A DNA stretch of 42,784 nt from Oceanicaulis sp. BBD 1991-10 (GTDB lineage: Bacteria > Pseudomonadota > Alphaproteobacteria > Caulobacterales > Maricaulaceae). The stretch lies in the NCBI GenBank assembly GCA_001657295.1, contig LYSW01000040.1:1-42784 (forward strand), written 5' to 3'. Made by a program: the position numbers and the translations under genes. The notes below the pieces were generated by a model. It was given only the letters and a program-made list of their open reading frames with translations. It was not told where the DNA came from and made no database searches. Positions 1 through 14,626 of this stretch are shown piece by piece. Each line of letters opens with the position of its first letter. Position 1 is the first letter of the stretch.

Positions 1-290
1 CGCACCGCCAGGAAAGGCGCCGCCTCCACCGTGATGCGGATCTTCTCCACCGGCGTGACGAGATAGGTGAATCCATCCTCATCCTTGCGCAGAATGCGCG
101 AAAACAGCCGGATCAATTTCTCCCGGCCGATGCGGACGCCTTCATGCCACCAGGACCCGTCGCGGCGGATCACCATGTCCATTTCGCCGCAATAGTCCGG
201 GTTCCAGCGCTCGACCGGCGGGTAGGCCGCGCTCTCCGCCGCCTTTAGCAGCGACTGCATTGCATTTTGTTCAGGCGCGGTGCGAGCCAT
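1..290 (-). CDS. DUF1285 family protein (5' part; gene runs off the window)
   Basis: The visible N-terminal 96 residues start at an ATG and read MARTAPEQNAMQSLLK, then PPVERWNPDYCGEMDM, a basic stretch with GSWWHEGVRIGREKL, and LVTPVEKIRI. The P-x-E-x-WNP-x-x-CG-x-x-DM opening, the WxxxGxxIGR segment and VTPVEK are typical of the DUF1285 family of small cytoplasmic proteins (about 180-200 residues), whose function is not established. The remainder lies before base 1. It is divergently oriented from the MoxR gene, with 67 bases between the two starts. Family assignment is by motif recognition. Confidence 0.8.
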   Translation of the reverse strand, partial: MARTAPEQNAMQSLLKAAESAAYPPVERWNPDYCGEMDMVIRRDGSWWHEGVRIGREKLIRLFSRILRKDEDGFTYLVTPVEKIRITVEAAPFLAV

Positions 291-357
291 GGACACTCCC
301 GGTGGCTGCGGCCATGTTTGCCCATGACCACTTCCCTTAGGCCAAGGATGTAAGGCG

Positions 358-1353
358 ATGGCGAGCGATATGAAAGACGTGGATCTGGCCGCGAAAGCGG
401 ACCAGGCGACCGAAAGGCTGGCGCAGGCGCGCGCCTCCATCGCCAAATCCATCGTCGGGCTTGAAGATGTGGTGGAGCAATCGCTTGCGGTTTTGCTGTC
501 CGGCGGCCATGGCTTGCTGGTCGGCGCGCCCGGTCTGGCGAAGACGCGGCTGGTTCACACGCTCGCGGTGGTCACCGGTCTGGACGACAAGCGTGTCCAG
601 TTCACCCCGGATCTGATGCCGGCGGACATTCTGGGCTCCGAAGTGCTGGAAGAGGATGCGGCCGGCACGCGCGCCTTTCGATTCATTCCCGGTCCGATCT
701 TCTGCCGGCTGCTGATGGCCGACGAAATCAACCGCGCCAGTCCACGCACTCAGGCGGCGCTCCTGCAAGCCATGCAGGAAGGATATGTGACCATCGCCGG
801 CCAGCGCCACGATCTGCCCAAGCCATTCCATGTCCTGGCGACCCAGAACCCGATCGAACAGGAGGGCACCTATCCGCTTCCCGAAGCGCAGCTGGATCGA
901 TTCCTGATGCAGATCGACGTGCCCTATCCGAGCCGGGAGGAGGAACGTGCGATCTTGCTGGCGACCACGGGCGTCGAAGAGGCGGAGTCTGAACCTGTTC
1001 TTGATGTCGCCGAATTGCTGGAGCTCCAGCGTCTGGTTCGCGCCATGCCCGTTGGCGAAGCGGTCATGGCCGCGATCCTGACCCTTTTGGAGAACGCCCG
1101 CCCCGACCGCTCCAGCGATGCGGATGTCCGCGATGGCGTGGACTGGGGACCGGGCCCGCGCGCCGGCCAGGCCTTGATGCTGGCGGTGCGCGCGCGCGCC
1201 TTGATCCAGGGTCGGTTGGCGCCCAGCACGCAAGACGTGCTGGCGCTGGCTGAGCCTGTTCTTAAGCACCGCATGGCGCTGAGCTTTGCAGCGCGCGCGG
1301 ACGGCCTGTCTCTGGAGACATTGATCGCGCGGCTGGCCGGCGAGGCGGCCTGA
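358..1353 (+). CDS. MoxR-family AAA+ ATPase
   Basis: A 331-residue AAA+ ATPase. Walker A is GAPGLAKT at residues 56-63, Walker B with DE is LLMADE at 118-123, followed by INRASPRTQAALLQAMQE and the sensor region LATQNPIEQEGTYPLPEAQLDRF, all hallmarks of the MoxR/RavA branch. The lid domain occupies roughly residues 200-331. MoxR proteins act as chaperone-like ATPases that mature partner proteins, usually those carrying VWA domains encoded next door. Here it heads a four-gene operon with DUF58, DUF4159 and VWA-like proteins, 7 bases before the DUF58 gene. The start has an AAGG-type ribosome binding site. The exact client is unknown. Confidence 0.93.
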   Translation: MASDMKDVDLAAKADQATERLAQARASIAKSIVGLEDVVEQSLAVLLSGGHGLLVGAPGLAKTRLVHTLAVVTGLDDKRVQFTPDLMPADILGSEVLEEDAAGTRAFRFIPGPIFCRLLMADEINRASPRTQAALLQAMQEGYVTIAGQRHDLPKPFHVLATQNPIEQEGTYPLPEAQLDRFLMQIDVPYPSREEERAILLATTGVEEAESEPVLDVAELLELQRLVRAMPVGEAVMAAILTLLENARPDRSSDADVRDGVDWGPGPRAGQALMLAVRARALIQGRLAPSTQDVLALAEPVLKHRMALSFAARADGLSLETLIARLAGEAA

Positions 1354-1360
1354 TCGCGCC

Positions 1361-2248
1361 ATGCCGCCCAGCCCGCCCACCCGACACTTCACCGATCTGC
1401 GCCGCGAGGCGGAGCAGGCGGCGGCGCGCTTTCCCGCGCTGATGGCGCAGGCTGAGCGGATCGCCGCCAGCGTCGCGCTGGGCGCCCACGGGCGGCGTAG
1501 AGCCGGCACGGGAGAAACCTTCTGGGAGTATCGCCGCCATCGTCCGGAAGACGGCGCCACCGCGGTCGACTGGCGCCGGTCCGCCCGAGGAGATCAACTC
1601 TTTGTCCGCGAGACCGAATGGGAGGCCGCGAACGCGGTTCATCTCTGGCGCGACGGCGCGCCGGGCATGCAGGCCGGTTCGCCAAGACTTCAGACGAAGC
1701 AAGACCGCGCCGCCGTCTGTCTGATGGCCGTCGCCAGCCTTCTCGTACGCGGCGGAGAGCGGATCGCCGCCTTGGGCGAAACCGGCCGCGCGCGCAGCGG
1801 CAAGGTCGGCCTGGAGCAGGTCGGCCGCGCCCTCGCCGATGGCCGAGGCGCGGCTTCGGACGTTGAAGCGCCCGACCTGCCGCGTCATTCGCGAGTCGTC
1901 CTGGCGAGCGATTTCATCGACCCGCCGGAAACCTGGGAGCGGCGCCTGGCCGCTTTCAACAGTCTGCAGGCGCGCGGCGTCCTCTTAAGGATCATCGATC
2001 CCAGCGAAGAAGATTTCCCCTTTGAAGGCCGCACGCGCTTCACGCCGCCCGCGGGCGGAGATCCCATGCTGTTCGGCAAGGCTGAGGAGGCGCGCAAAGC
2101 TTACGGCGATATCTGGTCGCGCCATGGCGGGCAGCTAAGGGCGCTTGCGCGCCGCGCCGGATGGCGCCTGATCACGCATCGCACCGACCGCCCCGCCGCA
2201 GCGGCGGTGCTGGCGCTGCACCAGGCGCTTTCGGGCGAAACGGCATGA
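1361..2248 (+). CDS. DUF58 domain-containing protein
   Basis: A 295-residue protein. The segment around residues 45-80 (RRAGTGETFWEYRRHRPEDGATAVDWRRSAR, read in pieces, then GDQLFVRETEWE) is the DUF58 signature, including the D-W-R-x-S-A-R core. A VWA-like fold follows, with VVLASDFID near residue 183. No signal peptide or membrane helix is evident. DUF58 proteins are almost always encoded beside MoxR ATPases and are thought to be their partners; the molecular role is unknown. It begins 7 bases after moxR, and its TGA overlaps the next gene's ATG in an ATGA arrangement, so co-translation is likely. Confidence 0.9.
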   Translation: MPPSPPTRHFTDLRREAEQAAARFPALMAQAERIAASVALGAHGRRRAGTGETFWEYRRHRPEDGATAVDWRRSARGDQLFVRETEWEAANAVHLWRDGAPGMQAGSPRLQTKQDRAAVCLMAVASLLVRGGERIAALGETGRARSGKVGLEQVGRALADGRGAASDVEAPDLPRHSRVVLASDFIDPPETWERRLAAFNSLQARGVLLRIIDPSEEDFPFEGRTRFTPPAGGDPMLFGKAEEARKAYGDIWSRHGGQLRALARRAGWRLITHRTDRPAAAAVLALHQALSGETA

Positions 2249-4952
2249 TTGCCCTCGGCCCCCTCGCCTTCGCCGCGCCCTGGGCGCTTCTGGCGCTGGT
2301 CGCGCTGCCCGCGCTCTGGATGCTGCTGCGCGCAACGCCGCCGGCGCCGCAGACCGTTGTTTTCGCACCGATCCGGCTGCTCCAGGCCTTGGCGCGAACG
2401 CCAGAGACGCCGCAGACCACACCGTGGTGGCTGATTCTGCTTCGGCTTTTGATGGCGGCGTTGATCATCACGGCGTTGGCGCGGCCCATCTGGCGGCCGG
2501 ACACCACCGCGCTCGTCGACGCGCCGCTGCTGGTGATCGTCGACGATGGTTGGAGCTCGGCGAGCAGCTGGCCGCAGGTGCAAGCCGCCGCGCGCGCCCG
2601 TCTTGAAGCGGCGCGCGCCGACGCACGCCCGGCCGCCCTGCTGTTCACCGCAGCCGATCCCCGCTTCGCGGAGGCGCCGCGCTTTGCGGACGCCTCCGGC
2701 GCGCTGGCCCGGCTGGACGCGCATCTGCCCTATCCCTGGGCGCCTGACCGCGCCGCCGCGGCGGAGCGGCTGCGGTCAGGCCTCGCCGAGCCCGGCGCTC
2801 CGGACCGCTTCACCACCGTCTGGATCACCGACGGACTTGAGGGCGAAGGCGACGCCGATCTGGCGCGGACCGCGAGCGAGGCCGGTCCATTGCGGATCGT
2901 CGCGCCGGACGACGCCGGCCTGCCGCTCGCCTTGACCGGCCTTCGGCCGGCGACCGACGGCTTCAGCGCCTCAATCGTCCGGCCCGTTGCATCGGGAAGC
3001 CGGCGGGTGGCGGTCACCGCCTACGCCGCGGATGGCCGCGCCGTGGCGCGCGCCGAAGGCGCGTTTGACGCCGAGGCGACAAGCCTGGACGTGGCGGCGC
3101 GCCTGCCGCTGGACCTGCGCAATCGGATCGTCCGGGTCGAAATCGACGCCGAAGCGTCCGCCGGCGCGGTTCACCTCACCGGAGACCGCTGGCGGCGCCC
3201 TCGGGTCGGAGTTCTGCAACCGGAAGGCGGGGCTGAGGGTCAGCCTTTGCTCTCCGACCTGCACTATCTCAGGGAGGCGCTGGGACCCAGCGCCGAGTTG
3301 ATCATCGAAGACCTGGACACCGTCCTGGAGACCGAACCTGCAGCGCTTGTGGTCATTGACGCCGCACCGGCCGGCGACCCGGCGATCAGCGCCTTCGTGG
3401 AGGCCGGCGGCCTGGTGATCCGGTTCGCCGGGCCGCGCCTGGCGGCCAGTCCAGACGATCTTTTGCCGACCCCGCTGCGCGAGGGCGGCCGTCTATTTGG
3501 CGGAGCGCTGGCCTGGGATACGCCGCAAGGCCTCGGCGCCTTCGCCGATGACAGCCCCTTCGCCGGTCTGGCCGTGCCGGAAGAAGCGCGGGTGACGCGC
3601 CAGGTGCTCGCCGAGCCCGGCCCGGCGCTGGATGATCGGGTCTGGGCGCGTCTCGACGACGGCACGCCCCTGGTCACCGCCGATCGGCGCGGCCAGGGCT
3701 GGCTGGTCCTGTTTCATGTCACCGCCGGACCGGACTGGTCCTCCATCCCGCTGTCAGGTCTGTTCCCCGCCATGCTCGAGCGAACCTTGTCCCTGGCGGA
3801 CAATGGCGGCGGGGGCGCGCCTGCGAGCGGCGCATGGACGCTTGATCAAAGTCTGACCGGCCGCGGGGGCCTCGGGGCGCCGTCCGCCGGCGCGGATCCG
3901 ATCCCGGCCGACGGCTTCAACGCCGCGCGATCTGGCCCGGCGACGCCGCCGGGCGTCTGGACTTTGGGCCCGGCCAGCGCCGCGCTCAATACGGTCGATG
4001 CGGAGACGATACTGACGCCGCTGGCGCGCAATCTGCCCGGCGCGGTCATGGAATCCCGCGGCGTGACGCGGGACCTGAGATTCGCCGGGCCGCTGATCGC
4101 GATCGCGCTCGTCCTGCTCGCATTGGATGCGCTGATCGCGCTTGTCCTGTCCGGACGCATGCCGCGGATCGCGCGCGCCGCGCCGGTCGTCCTCGCCGCG
4201 GCCGGCTTCGGCGCGCTTGCACCGCAGACGCTTGAGGCGCAGACCGCTGAGGAGGTCGAGCGCGCCCTGGACGTGCGCCTCGCCTATGTCGCGACGGGAG
4301 ACGCCGCGATCGACCGCATTAGCGAGGCGGGCCTTGCCGGGCTTGCCTTCGAAAGCACCCGGCGCAGCGCCGTGGAGCCCGGCGCGCCGGCGCGCGTGAA
4401 TATCGAGACTGACGAAATCCTGTTCTTCCCGCTGCTCTACTGGCCGCTCACTCCGAACGCTCCGCCCCTGTCCGAGGACGCCGCGGCGAAGGTGTCCGCC
4501 TATCTGCAGTCGGGCGGCCTGATCGTCTTCGATACCCGCGACGGCGCGGAAACCAGCCTGCGCCAGGCGCCTCACCCGGGTCTCATCCGCACGCTTGAGG
4601 CCATCGATCTGCCGCCATTGCAGGCTCTGCCCGCCGATCACGTGATCGGCCGCACCTTCTATCTCCTGAGCGAGTATCCCGGTCGCTATCCGGGCGGAGA
4701 AGTCTGGGTCGAAGCGGCCGCTGAAGGGTCGGCGCGCGACGGCGTATCCGGCGTCGTGATTGGATCCGCCGACTGGGCCTCGGCCTGGGCGATGGACGAG
4801 AATGGACGCCCGCTCGCCCCGGTTGAAGGCGGCCCGCGCCAGCGTGAGCTGGCGATCCGCTTCGGGGTCAATCTGGCGATGTATGCATTGACGGGCAATT
4901 ACAAGGCCGATCAGGTCCATGTTCCCGCCATATTGGAACGGTTGGGCCGCGA

Positions 4953-4956
<4 letters not shown>
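2245..4956 (+). CDS. DUF4159 domain membrane protein with N-terminal BatA-type segment
   Basis: I chose the ATG at 2245, which overlaps the DUF58 stop as ATGA, giving 903 residues; the reading frame is open further upstream but lies inside DUF58. The N-terminus (LAFAAPWALLALVALPALW) matches the double-helix BatA-type N-terminal segment, and a second helix lies near residues 62-82. A long periplasm-type region with VWA-like segments (VIVDDGW, VWITDGLEGEG) follows. Two more helices are at about residues 614-660, then a C-terminal DUF4159 domain (about 678-895) with FFPLLYWPLTP and YLQSGGLIVFDTRDG. The domain resembles a class I glutamine-amidotransferase-like fold. Likely an inner-membrane partner of the MoxR system; the biochemical role is unknown. 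Confidence 0.9.
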
Positions 4957-9154
<4,198 letters not shown>

Positions 9155-10849
9155 TCAAGCGCCCATCAATTGATCGGCTGCAGCGCGCGCAGCGTCGGTG
9201 ATCTCCGCGCCGGAAAGCATGCGGGCGATTTCTTCGCGGCGCTCCAGCGAGCCGAGCTCGCGCACCGTGGTGCGCACCGCGTCGCCCGCCTGACCCTTCT
9301 CGATGCGAAAATGCATGTTCGCGCGGGCCGCAACCTGCGGCGCATGGGTGACCACCAGCGCCTGGCCGGTCTGGGCCAGTCGCGCCAATCGCTGGCCGAC
9401 CGCGTCCGCGACCGCGCCGCCGACGCCCTGGTCCACCTCGTCGAAGACCATCACCTTGCCGGCTTCGCCCACCAGGCAGACTTTCAAGGCCAGTGCAAAG
9501 CGCGAGAGCTCGCCGCCTGAGGCGATCTTGTCGAGCGGGCCAAAAGGCGCGCCGGGATTGGTTGCGACTTCAAACGCCACCTTGTCCCACCCCTTCGCGC
9601 CGGCGCGATCTTCGTCGGTCTCGATACGCACCTGAAAGCGCGCCTTGTCCATTTTCAACGGCGCCAGTTCGGCAAGGACAGCGTCCGCCAGCGCCGCGCC
9701 GGCCTTGACGCGCTGCGTCGACAACGCCCCGGCGGCGGCCGCATAATCCGCTTGCGCGGCGGTCAGCGCGGCTTCGGCTTCCTTCAAACGGTCATCGGCG
9801 TGATCGATCAGATCCAGACGGTCGGAGAGCGATCGCCGCAGGTCGGCCAGCGCATCGACCTCGACTGAATGCTTGCGGGCGGCGGCGCGCAGGGCGAACA
9901 GGCGTTCCTCCACGGCGTCCAGACGCCCCGGCTCGACTTCGAAGCGCTGGGCGGCGTCCTGAAGGCTGTCTTCCGCTTCGCTGAATTCGATCAGAGCCCG
10001 GTCCAGCGCCGCCGCGGCGCGATCGACCGCCGCGCGGGCCGCCGCGGCGTCGCCTTCGCCGTCGGCGTCTCCTCCCAAGGCGCCGCGGACACGCTCCAAG
10101 CCGCGCAGCGCGGTGTTGAGGCGGCCTGAGAGCCCTTCCCCGCCCGCCAGCGCATCGGTCGCGTCCTGCAATTCGGTAAGCGCAGTTTCGGCCTGCTGGA
10201 GGAATTTGCGTTCGTCCGCGAGGCGCGCTTCTTCGCCAGGCTCCGGCGCGAGGGCGTCCAGCGCCTCGACGCTGTCGCGCAGGAAGCTTTCTTCCTCCCT
10301 GGCTTTATCCCGGGCGGCGGCGAGATCGCTCGCCGTCCGCCGGGCGGCGCTCAGCTGCGCCCAGGCGGATTGCACGATTCTAGCATCGACCCCGGCGAAG
10401 AGGTCCAGCAATTCCCGGTGGGTCTTGGGATCCAGCAGGCCGCGGCCATCATGCTGACCGTGAATCTCCACCAGGGTTTCGGCGAGGCGCGCCAGCAGGC
10501 CGACGCTTGCGGGCTGGTCGTTCACATGGGCGCGCGAACGTCCGTCGGCGCTCAGCGACCGGCGCAGAATGACCGGCTCGCCAGGTTCGGCGGAGATTCC
10601 GGCCTCCTCAAGGACGGCGTAGCAGGGATGGCCGGCGGGCGGCTCGAACAGGGCGATCGCCTGGGCCTGCCCAGCGCCGGCGCGCACCATGGCCCGGTCT
10701 GCACGGTCGCCGCACGCCAGGCCCAACGCGCCCAAAAGGATGGATTTACCGGCGCCGGTTTCCCCGGTCAGCGCAGAAAGCCCGGCCGCGAAGTCCAGCT
10801 GAAGCTGGTCGATGAGGACGATGTCCTTGATGGACAGGGACGCCAGCAC
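9155..10849 (-). CDS. recN: DNA repair protein RecN
   Basis: SMC-like ATPase acting in double-strand break repair. The 564-residue protein starts LASLSIKDIVLIDQLQLDF with Walker A GETGAGKS at residues 29-36, has EIHGQHD near residue 130, a long Ala/Glu-rich coiled-coil centre (about residues 150-390), the ABC signature region ASGGELSRFALALK and Walker B VMVFDEVDQGVGG, then VTHAPQVAA. This order matches RecN throughout. The start is a GTG, preceded only by a close AAGG. It lies 24 bases after bamD, so it is probably in the same transcript; gene order bamD-recN-ligA is common in alphaproteobacteria. No SOS box was evident in the short gap. Confidence 0.96.
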   Translation of the reverse strand: MLASLSIKDIVLIDQLQLDFAAGLSALTGETGAGKSILLGALGLACGDRADRAMVRAGAGQAQAIALFEPPAGHPCYAVLEEAGISAEPGEPVILRRSLSADGRSRAHVNDQPASVGLLARLAETLVEIHGQHDGRGLLDPKTHRELLDLFAGVDARIVQSAWAQLSAARRTASDLAAARDKAREEESFLRDSVEALDALAPEPGEEARLADERKFLQQAETALTELQDATDALAGGEGLSGRLNTALRGLERVRGALGGDADGEGDAAAARAAVDRAAAALDRALIEFSEAEDSLQDAAQRFEVEPGRLDAVEERLFALRAAARKHSVEVDALADLRRSLSDRLDLIDHADDRLKEAEAALTAAQADYAAAAGALSTQRVKAGAALADAVLAELAPLKMDKARFQVRIETDEDRAGAKGWDKVAFEVATNPGAPFGPLDKIASGGELSRFALALKVCLVGEAGKVMVFDEVDQGVGGAVADAVGQRLARLAQTGQALVVTHAPQVAARANMHFRIEKGQAGDAVRTTVRELGSLERREEIARMLSGAEITDAARAAADQLMGA

Positions 10850-10873
10850 CGCCTTCGCGCACTCCTGTTCCGA

Positions 10874-11707
10874 CTAGCCGAAGACCCGGTCGAGCGCCCG
10901 GCGCAACAAGGTCGGGTCACGCTCGAAATCTTCCGCGCCCGGCAGCGCCACACCGCGGGCCGTCATCAGCTCGTAAGTGTCCTGATACCAGTCCGAGCCC
11001 GGGAAGTTATAGCCGAGAACCGAGGCGACCTGCCGGGCTTCTTCGTCAACGCCCAACGCGACATAGCTTTCGACGAGACGATGAAGCGCTTCCGGCGTGT
11101 GGCTGGTTGTCTGGTAGTCGCGCACGACAGTCTGGAAGCGGTTGATCGCCGCGAGATAATAGCCGTTACGCAGATACCAGCGGCCGACACTCATCTCCTT
11201 GCCCGCGAGGTGGTCCCGGGTCATGTCGAGCTTCAGCCGCGCGTCCTGGGCGTAGGGCGTTTCAGGGAAGCGCCGGACCACCTGCTCCAGCGCATCCATG
11301 GCCAGCTGGGTCGTCGATTGATCGCGCCCCACGTCATAGATCTGCTCATAATGGCAAATGGCGATCAGGTAATAGGCGTAGGGTGCGCTTGAGGATCCGG
11401 GATGCAGCGCGATAAAGCGTTCCGCATCGGAAATCGCTTCGGAATAGAGCCGCGCTTCGTAGTTGGCGTAGGCCGCCATGAGCATGGAGCGGCGCGCCCA
11501 TTCGGAGAAGGGGTGCTGGCGTTCGACCTCGTCGAAGAATTGCGCCGCTTCAGTATAGCGACGGTTCTGCATGCGATCGAAGCCCTCATTATAGAGGCGC
11601 TCGACCGGCGTCTCCACATAGGCCAGCTCGGCCGTCCGGCCGCCGCCGCACGCCGCAACGGTAAGGGCGAAAAGACACAGGGCTGTTGCGCGCAAGGCGA
11701 AAGTCAT
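10874..11707 (-). CDS. bamD: Outer membrane assembly lipoprotein BamD
   Basis: Essential lipoprotein of the BAM complex, which inserts beta-barrel proteins into the outer membrane. The start at 11707 gives MTFALRATALCLFALTVAACGGG, a lipoprotein signal peptide with lipobox V-A-A-C; an open frame upstream lacks such a signal. The mature protein carries tandem TPR-type repeats: ERLYNEGFDRMQNRRYTEA, FDEVERQHPFSEWARR, YYLIAICHYEQIYDVGRDQ and FPETPYAQDARLKL are typical of the ComL/YfiO family. Length (277 residues) fits. It follows lpxC by 99 bases and precedes recN. Confidence 0.95.
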   Translation of the reverse strand: MTFALRATALCLFALTVAACGGGRTAELAYVETPVERLYNEGFDRMQNRRYTEAAQFFDEVERQHPFSEWARRSMLMAAYANYEARLYSEAISDAERFIALHPGSSSAPYAYYLIAICHYEQIYDVGRDQSTTQLAMDALEQVVRRFPETPYAQDARLKLDMTRDHLAGKEMSVGRWYLRNGYYLAAINRFQTVVRDYQTTSHTPEALHRLVESYVALGVDEEARQVASVLGYNFPGSDWYQDTYELMTARGVALPGAEDFERDPTLLRRALDRVFG

Positions 11708-11806
11708 GGTCACGCGACCTCTAACGTTGAAAGCGGCCGTCGCCGCCCAATGGGTTGAGAAGGTGTAACCGATTGCCGGGCGGTGCAAAAGCGCTCAATC
11801 AGGCGA

Positions 11807-12703
11807 TCAGGAGCGAACTTTGCGGGTTTCCACCGCTTCGACTTCGCCCATATTCGCCCACCGCCAGGCCGTCTCATCGCTCAAGAGCGCTTCAACCGCC
11901 TTGGCGTTGAGGCCATGGCCGGGCCGTTCGGCGCGATACAGGCCCAAAATCGGGGCCCCGGCGAGATAGAGATCGCCAAGCGCGTCCAGCGCTTTGTGGC
12001 GCACGAATTCGTCGGCGAAACGCAGGCCTTCCGGATTGGCGACCTTGCCGTCGTCCAGCACCACGGCGTTGTCCATCGAGCCGCCGCGCGCGAGGCCGTT
12101 CTTCAGCAGCATGTTGAGGTCGCGCCGGAACCCGAAGGTGCGCGCGGGCGCCACCAGGCCGGCGAACGCGTCGCCGGTGACCTCAAAAGCGAAATGCTGG
12201 CGGCCGATCGCCGGGTCGTCGAAATCGATGACGACATCAATGGCCGGTTTCAAGGCCGGCAGGAAAACGGCGTGACGGGCCCCGTCTTCGACTTCCACCG
12301 GCTTTAAGACCTGAATGGCGCGGCGGGGCGCCGGCGCGGTTTTCAGACCCGCATGAAGCATCAATTCCACGAAGGGCGCGGAGGAGCCGTCCATGGCCGG
12401 CACTTCCGGTCCGTCGAGCTCGACGATGACGTCGTCGACGCCAAGACCGGCGAACGCCGCCATGAGATGTTCGACCGTCGCAGCCGATGCCCCGGCGTCG
12501 TTGACCAGCGTCGTGCCCAGATCGGTTGACCGCACATACTCGCGCTGAGCCGGAACGCTCCGGTCCGCGACATCAAGATCCGTGCGTTCGAAGACGATCC
12601 CGGCGCCCACAGGCGCGGGCTTTAAGACCATGCGCACCCGTGCGCCGGTGTGCAGACCGATACCAGCGCAAACCGCCGGAGATGTGAGCGTGGTGCGGTC
12701 CAT
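11807..12703 (-). CDS. lpxC: UDP-3-O-acyl-N-acetylglucosamine deacetylase LpxC
   Basis: Zinc-dependent deacetylase for the committed step of lipid A synthesis, cytoplasmic. The 298-residue length is normal. Zinc ligands are visible: His79 in TVEHLMAA, His236 and Asp240 in HKALDALGDLYL, with the catalytic His263 in RPGHGLN. The N-terminal half contains GIGLHTG and the loop DGSSAPFVE. The presence of LpxC shows the organism makes LPS or a lipid A-like molecule. It sits 180 bases downstream of ftsZ, the common arrangement in proteobacteria. The ATG has a GGAGG very close by, a tight spacing. Confidence 0.97.
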   Translation of the reverse strand: MDRTTLTSPAVCAGIGLHTGARVRMVLKPAPVGAGIVFERTDLDVADRSVPAQREYVRSTDLGTTLVNDAGASAATVEHLMAAFAGLGVDDVIVELDGPEVPAMDGSSAPFVELMLHAGLKTAPAPRRAIQVLKPVEVEDGARHAVFLPALKPAIDVVIDFDDPAIGRQHFAFEVTGDAFAGLVAPARTFGFRRDLNMLLKNGLARGGSMDNAVVLDDGKVANPEGLRFADEFVRHKALDALGDLYLAGAPILGLYRAERPGHGLNAKAVEALLSDETAWRWANMGEVEAVETRKVRS

Positions 12704-12883
12704 GACCTCCAGCCCCCAAGACTTAAGACTTCAAACATCGGCGCGCCCCGCCTGACGCCGCGCATGCGGTGAAGAGCAAGGCGCAATCCCCTCATTCAAG
12801 GGTCATGCTAGCCGCTTACGCAGCTGCAGCAATTAAACGATTGTTGCGCCGTGTTACGGGCCGAAACGGCTGGAATGCAAAGC
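12704..12883. other. ftsZ-lpxC intergenic region
   Basis: This 180-base gap between ftsZ and lpxC is large for this cluster, so it may hold an lpxC promoter. I looked for a Rho-independent terminator after ftsZ on the minus strand and found only a short GCCG-TTT-CGGC hairpin without a T tract. No convincing -35/-10 pair could be picked by eye. No small ORF with a ribosome binding site is apparent. Confidence 0.4.
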
Positions 12884-14464
12884 TTAGTTCGCCTGGCGGC
12901 GCAGGAAGGCGGGAATTTCCAGATCGCTTTCATCCAGCTGGTCGCCGAACAGGTCGCCGCCTGAATTGGACGCCGGACGCGGGGCCGGACGCGGCTGCGG
13001 CTTGGGGTCGGCCATGCGGCTGGACAACGGATCGGGACGCTCTTCCGGCTGCGGCTTGGGACGCCGGCCGAACAAGGAGAGGCCGCGGCGCTTGGGCTGC
13101 GGTTCGCGAGCAGGTTCCGGCGCCGTCGGCGTTTCTGCCTGCGGCGGGGATTGAGGGACCTCAGCGACCGGCGCGATCTCGCGCTCAAGACGCTCGCGGG
13201 CTTCGACCACCGCCGGCTTGGCCGCCGGCGCATCAGTCTGGGCGGCGGCCATCGCCTGAGCATGCTCCGCGGCGCGGGCGGCGAGCTTCTCCGCCATTGT
13301 CGGCTCGGGCGTCGCAGGGTCGGCGGCCGCGGCGGACGCAGCCGCGCCGGTCGTCGCGGCGGTGCGCGGCGTTTCGTTCACGGCGACGGCGTCCATTTGG
13401 CGGCGCACGACCGGCTCGGCCTGCCGGTTCGGACGCGTCTCACGTCCGCGCCAGGCTGCGGCGATGGGCTCGGGACGGCGCGCCGGCTGGGTCACGGATT
13501 CCGCGTCAATTCCAGTGGCGACCACGGACACGCGCACCATGCCGTCCAGCGCTTCGTCAAAGGTGGAGCCGACGATGATGTTGGCGTCCGGATCAACTTC
13601 ATTGCGGATTTCGTTCGCCGCTTCGTCGACCTCGTACAGCGTCATGTCCATGCCGCCGGTGATGTTGATGAGGACGCCCTTGGCGCCCTTCATGGAGACA
13701 TCGTCCAGCAGCGGATTGTTGATGGCGTTGTGAGCCGCCTCGATGGCGCGCTTGTCGCCGGACGCCTCGCCGGTGCCCATCATCGCCTTGCCCATCTCAT
13801 TCATGACGGTGCGCACGTCGGCGAAGTCCAGATTGATCAGGCCCGGCATGACCATCAGATCGGTGATGCCGCGCACGCCGGAATGGAGCACCTGGTCGGC
13901 CATGCCGAAAGCTTCCGCGAAGGTGGTTTTTTCGGTCGCGATCCGGAACAGATTCTGATTGGGAATGATGATCAGCGTGTCGACATGTTCCTGCAGGCGT
14001 TCGATGCCGGCCTCGGCGATGCGCATGCGCCGCGTGCCTTCGAAATGGAAGGGCTTGGTGACCACGCCGACCGTCAGGATGTTCTGCTCGCGCGCCGCCC
14101 GCGCAATCACCGGCGCGCCGCCCGTGCCGGTGCCGCCGCCCATCCCGGCGGTGATGAAGACCATGTGCGCGCCTTGAAGATATTCGCTGATCTCCGCGAT
14201 CGAATCCTCAGCCGCCTGTTCACCGACTTCCGGACGCGCCCCAGCGCCCAAACCCTCGGTGATCGCTGCGCCCATCTGAATCCGGCGTTCGGTGCCGGAG
14301 CGCGCCAGCGCCTGCGCGTCGGTGTTTGCGACCGCAAAGTCCACGCCTTCCAGCTCGGCGTCGATCATATTATTCACCGCATTGCCGCCGGCCCCGCCGA
14401 CGCCGAAGACGAGAATTCGGGGCTTCAACTCCGTGGTTTCGGGAGCGGAGAGATTGAGGGGCAT
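12884..14464 (-). CDS. ftsZ: Cell division protein FtsZ
   Basis: Tubulin-like GTPase that forms the division ring. The 526-residue protein has [15 protein letters not shown] at residues 21-35, ANTDAQAL at 47-54, the GTP loop GGGTGTG at 109-115 and the T7-loop region ([14 protein letters not shown]). The globular domain ends near residue 325. A long, low-complexity Ala/Pro/Arg/Glu linker of about 180 residues follows, as in other alphaproteobacteria, ending in a C-terminal peptide ([13 protein letters not shown]) that binds FtsA and other partners. It lies 162 bases after ftsA. The linker explains the long antisense open frames here. Confidence 0.98.
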   Translation of the reverse strand: MPLNLSAPETTELKPRILVFGVGGAGGNAVNNMIDAELEGVDFAVANTDAQALARSGTERRIQMGAAITEGLGAGARPEVGEQAAEDSIAEISEYLQGAHMVFITAGMGGGTGTGGAPVIARAAREQNILTVGVVTKPFHFEGTRRMRIAEAGIERLQEHVDTLIIIPNQNLFRIATEKTTFAEAFGMADQVLHSGVRGITDLMVMPGLINLDFADVRTVMNEMGKAMMGTGEASGDKRAIEAAHNAINNPLLDDVSMKGAKGVLINITGGMDMTLYEVDEAANEIRNEVDPDANIIVGSTFDEALDGMVRVSVVATGIDAESVTQPARRPEPIAAAWRGRETRPNRQAEPVVRRQMDAVAVNETPRTAATTGAAASAAAADPATPEPTMAEKLAARAAEHAQAMAAAQTDAPAAKPAVVEARERLEREIAPVAEVPQSPPQAETPTAPEPAREPQPKRRGLSLFGRRPKPQPEERPDPLSSRMADPKPQPRPAPRPASNSGGDLFGDQLDESDLEIPAFLRRQAN

Positions 14465-14626
14465 GGGGCGGCTCCAACGGGCATCAAGGTTAAGCGGCGG
14501 TTATCATGCTGAGCCTGAACCGCTCTGCTTAATCCCCGGTTAAGCCAAGCCCCCGGACTCAAACAGTTTTTCAGGAACGCTTCGGGAACGAAGGATTAAT
14601 GAGGCGTTGCCGAGGCGATTGGCGGC

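Noticed and set aside
337-1560. 407-codon open frame on the minus strand opposite moxR and DUF58
   Set aside because: Its composition is that of a shadow frame and it lies opposite two genes with clear motifs.
13151-14512. Long open frame (453 codons) on the plus strand opposite ftsZ
   Set aside because: It is antisense to the well-conserved ftsZ, has no recognisable domain or ribosome binding site, and arises from high G+C codon bias.
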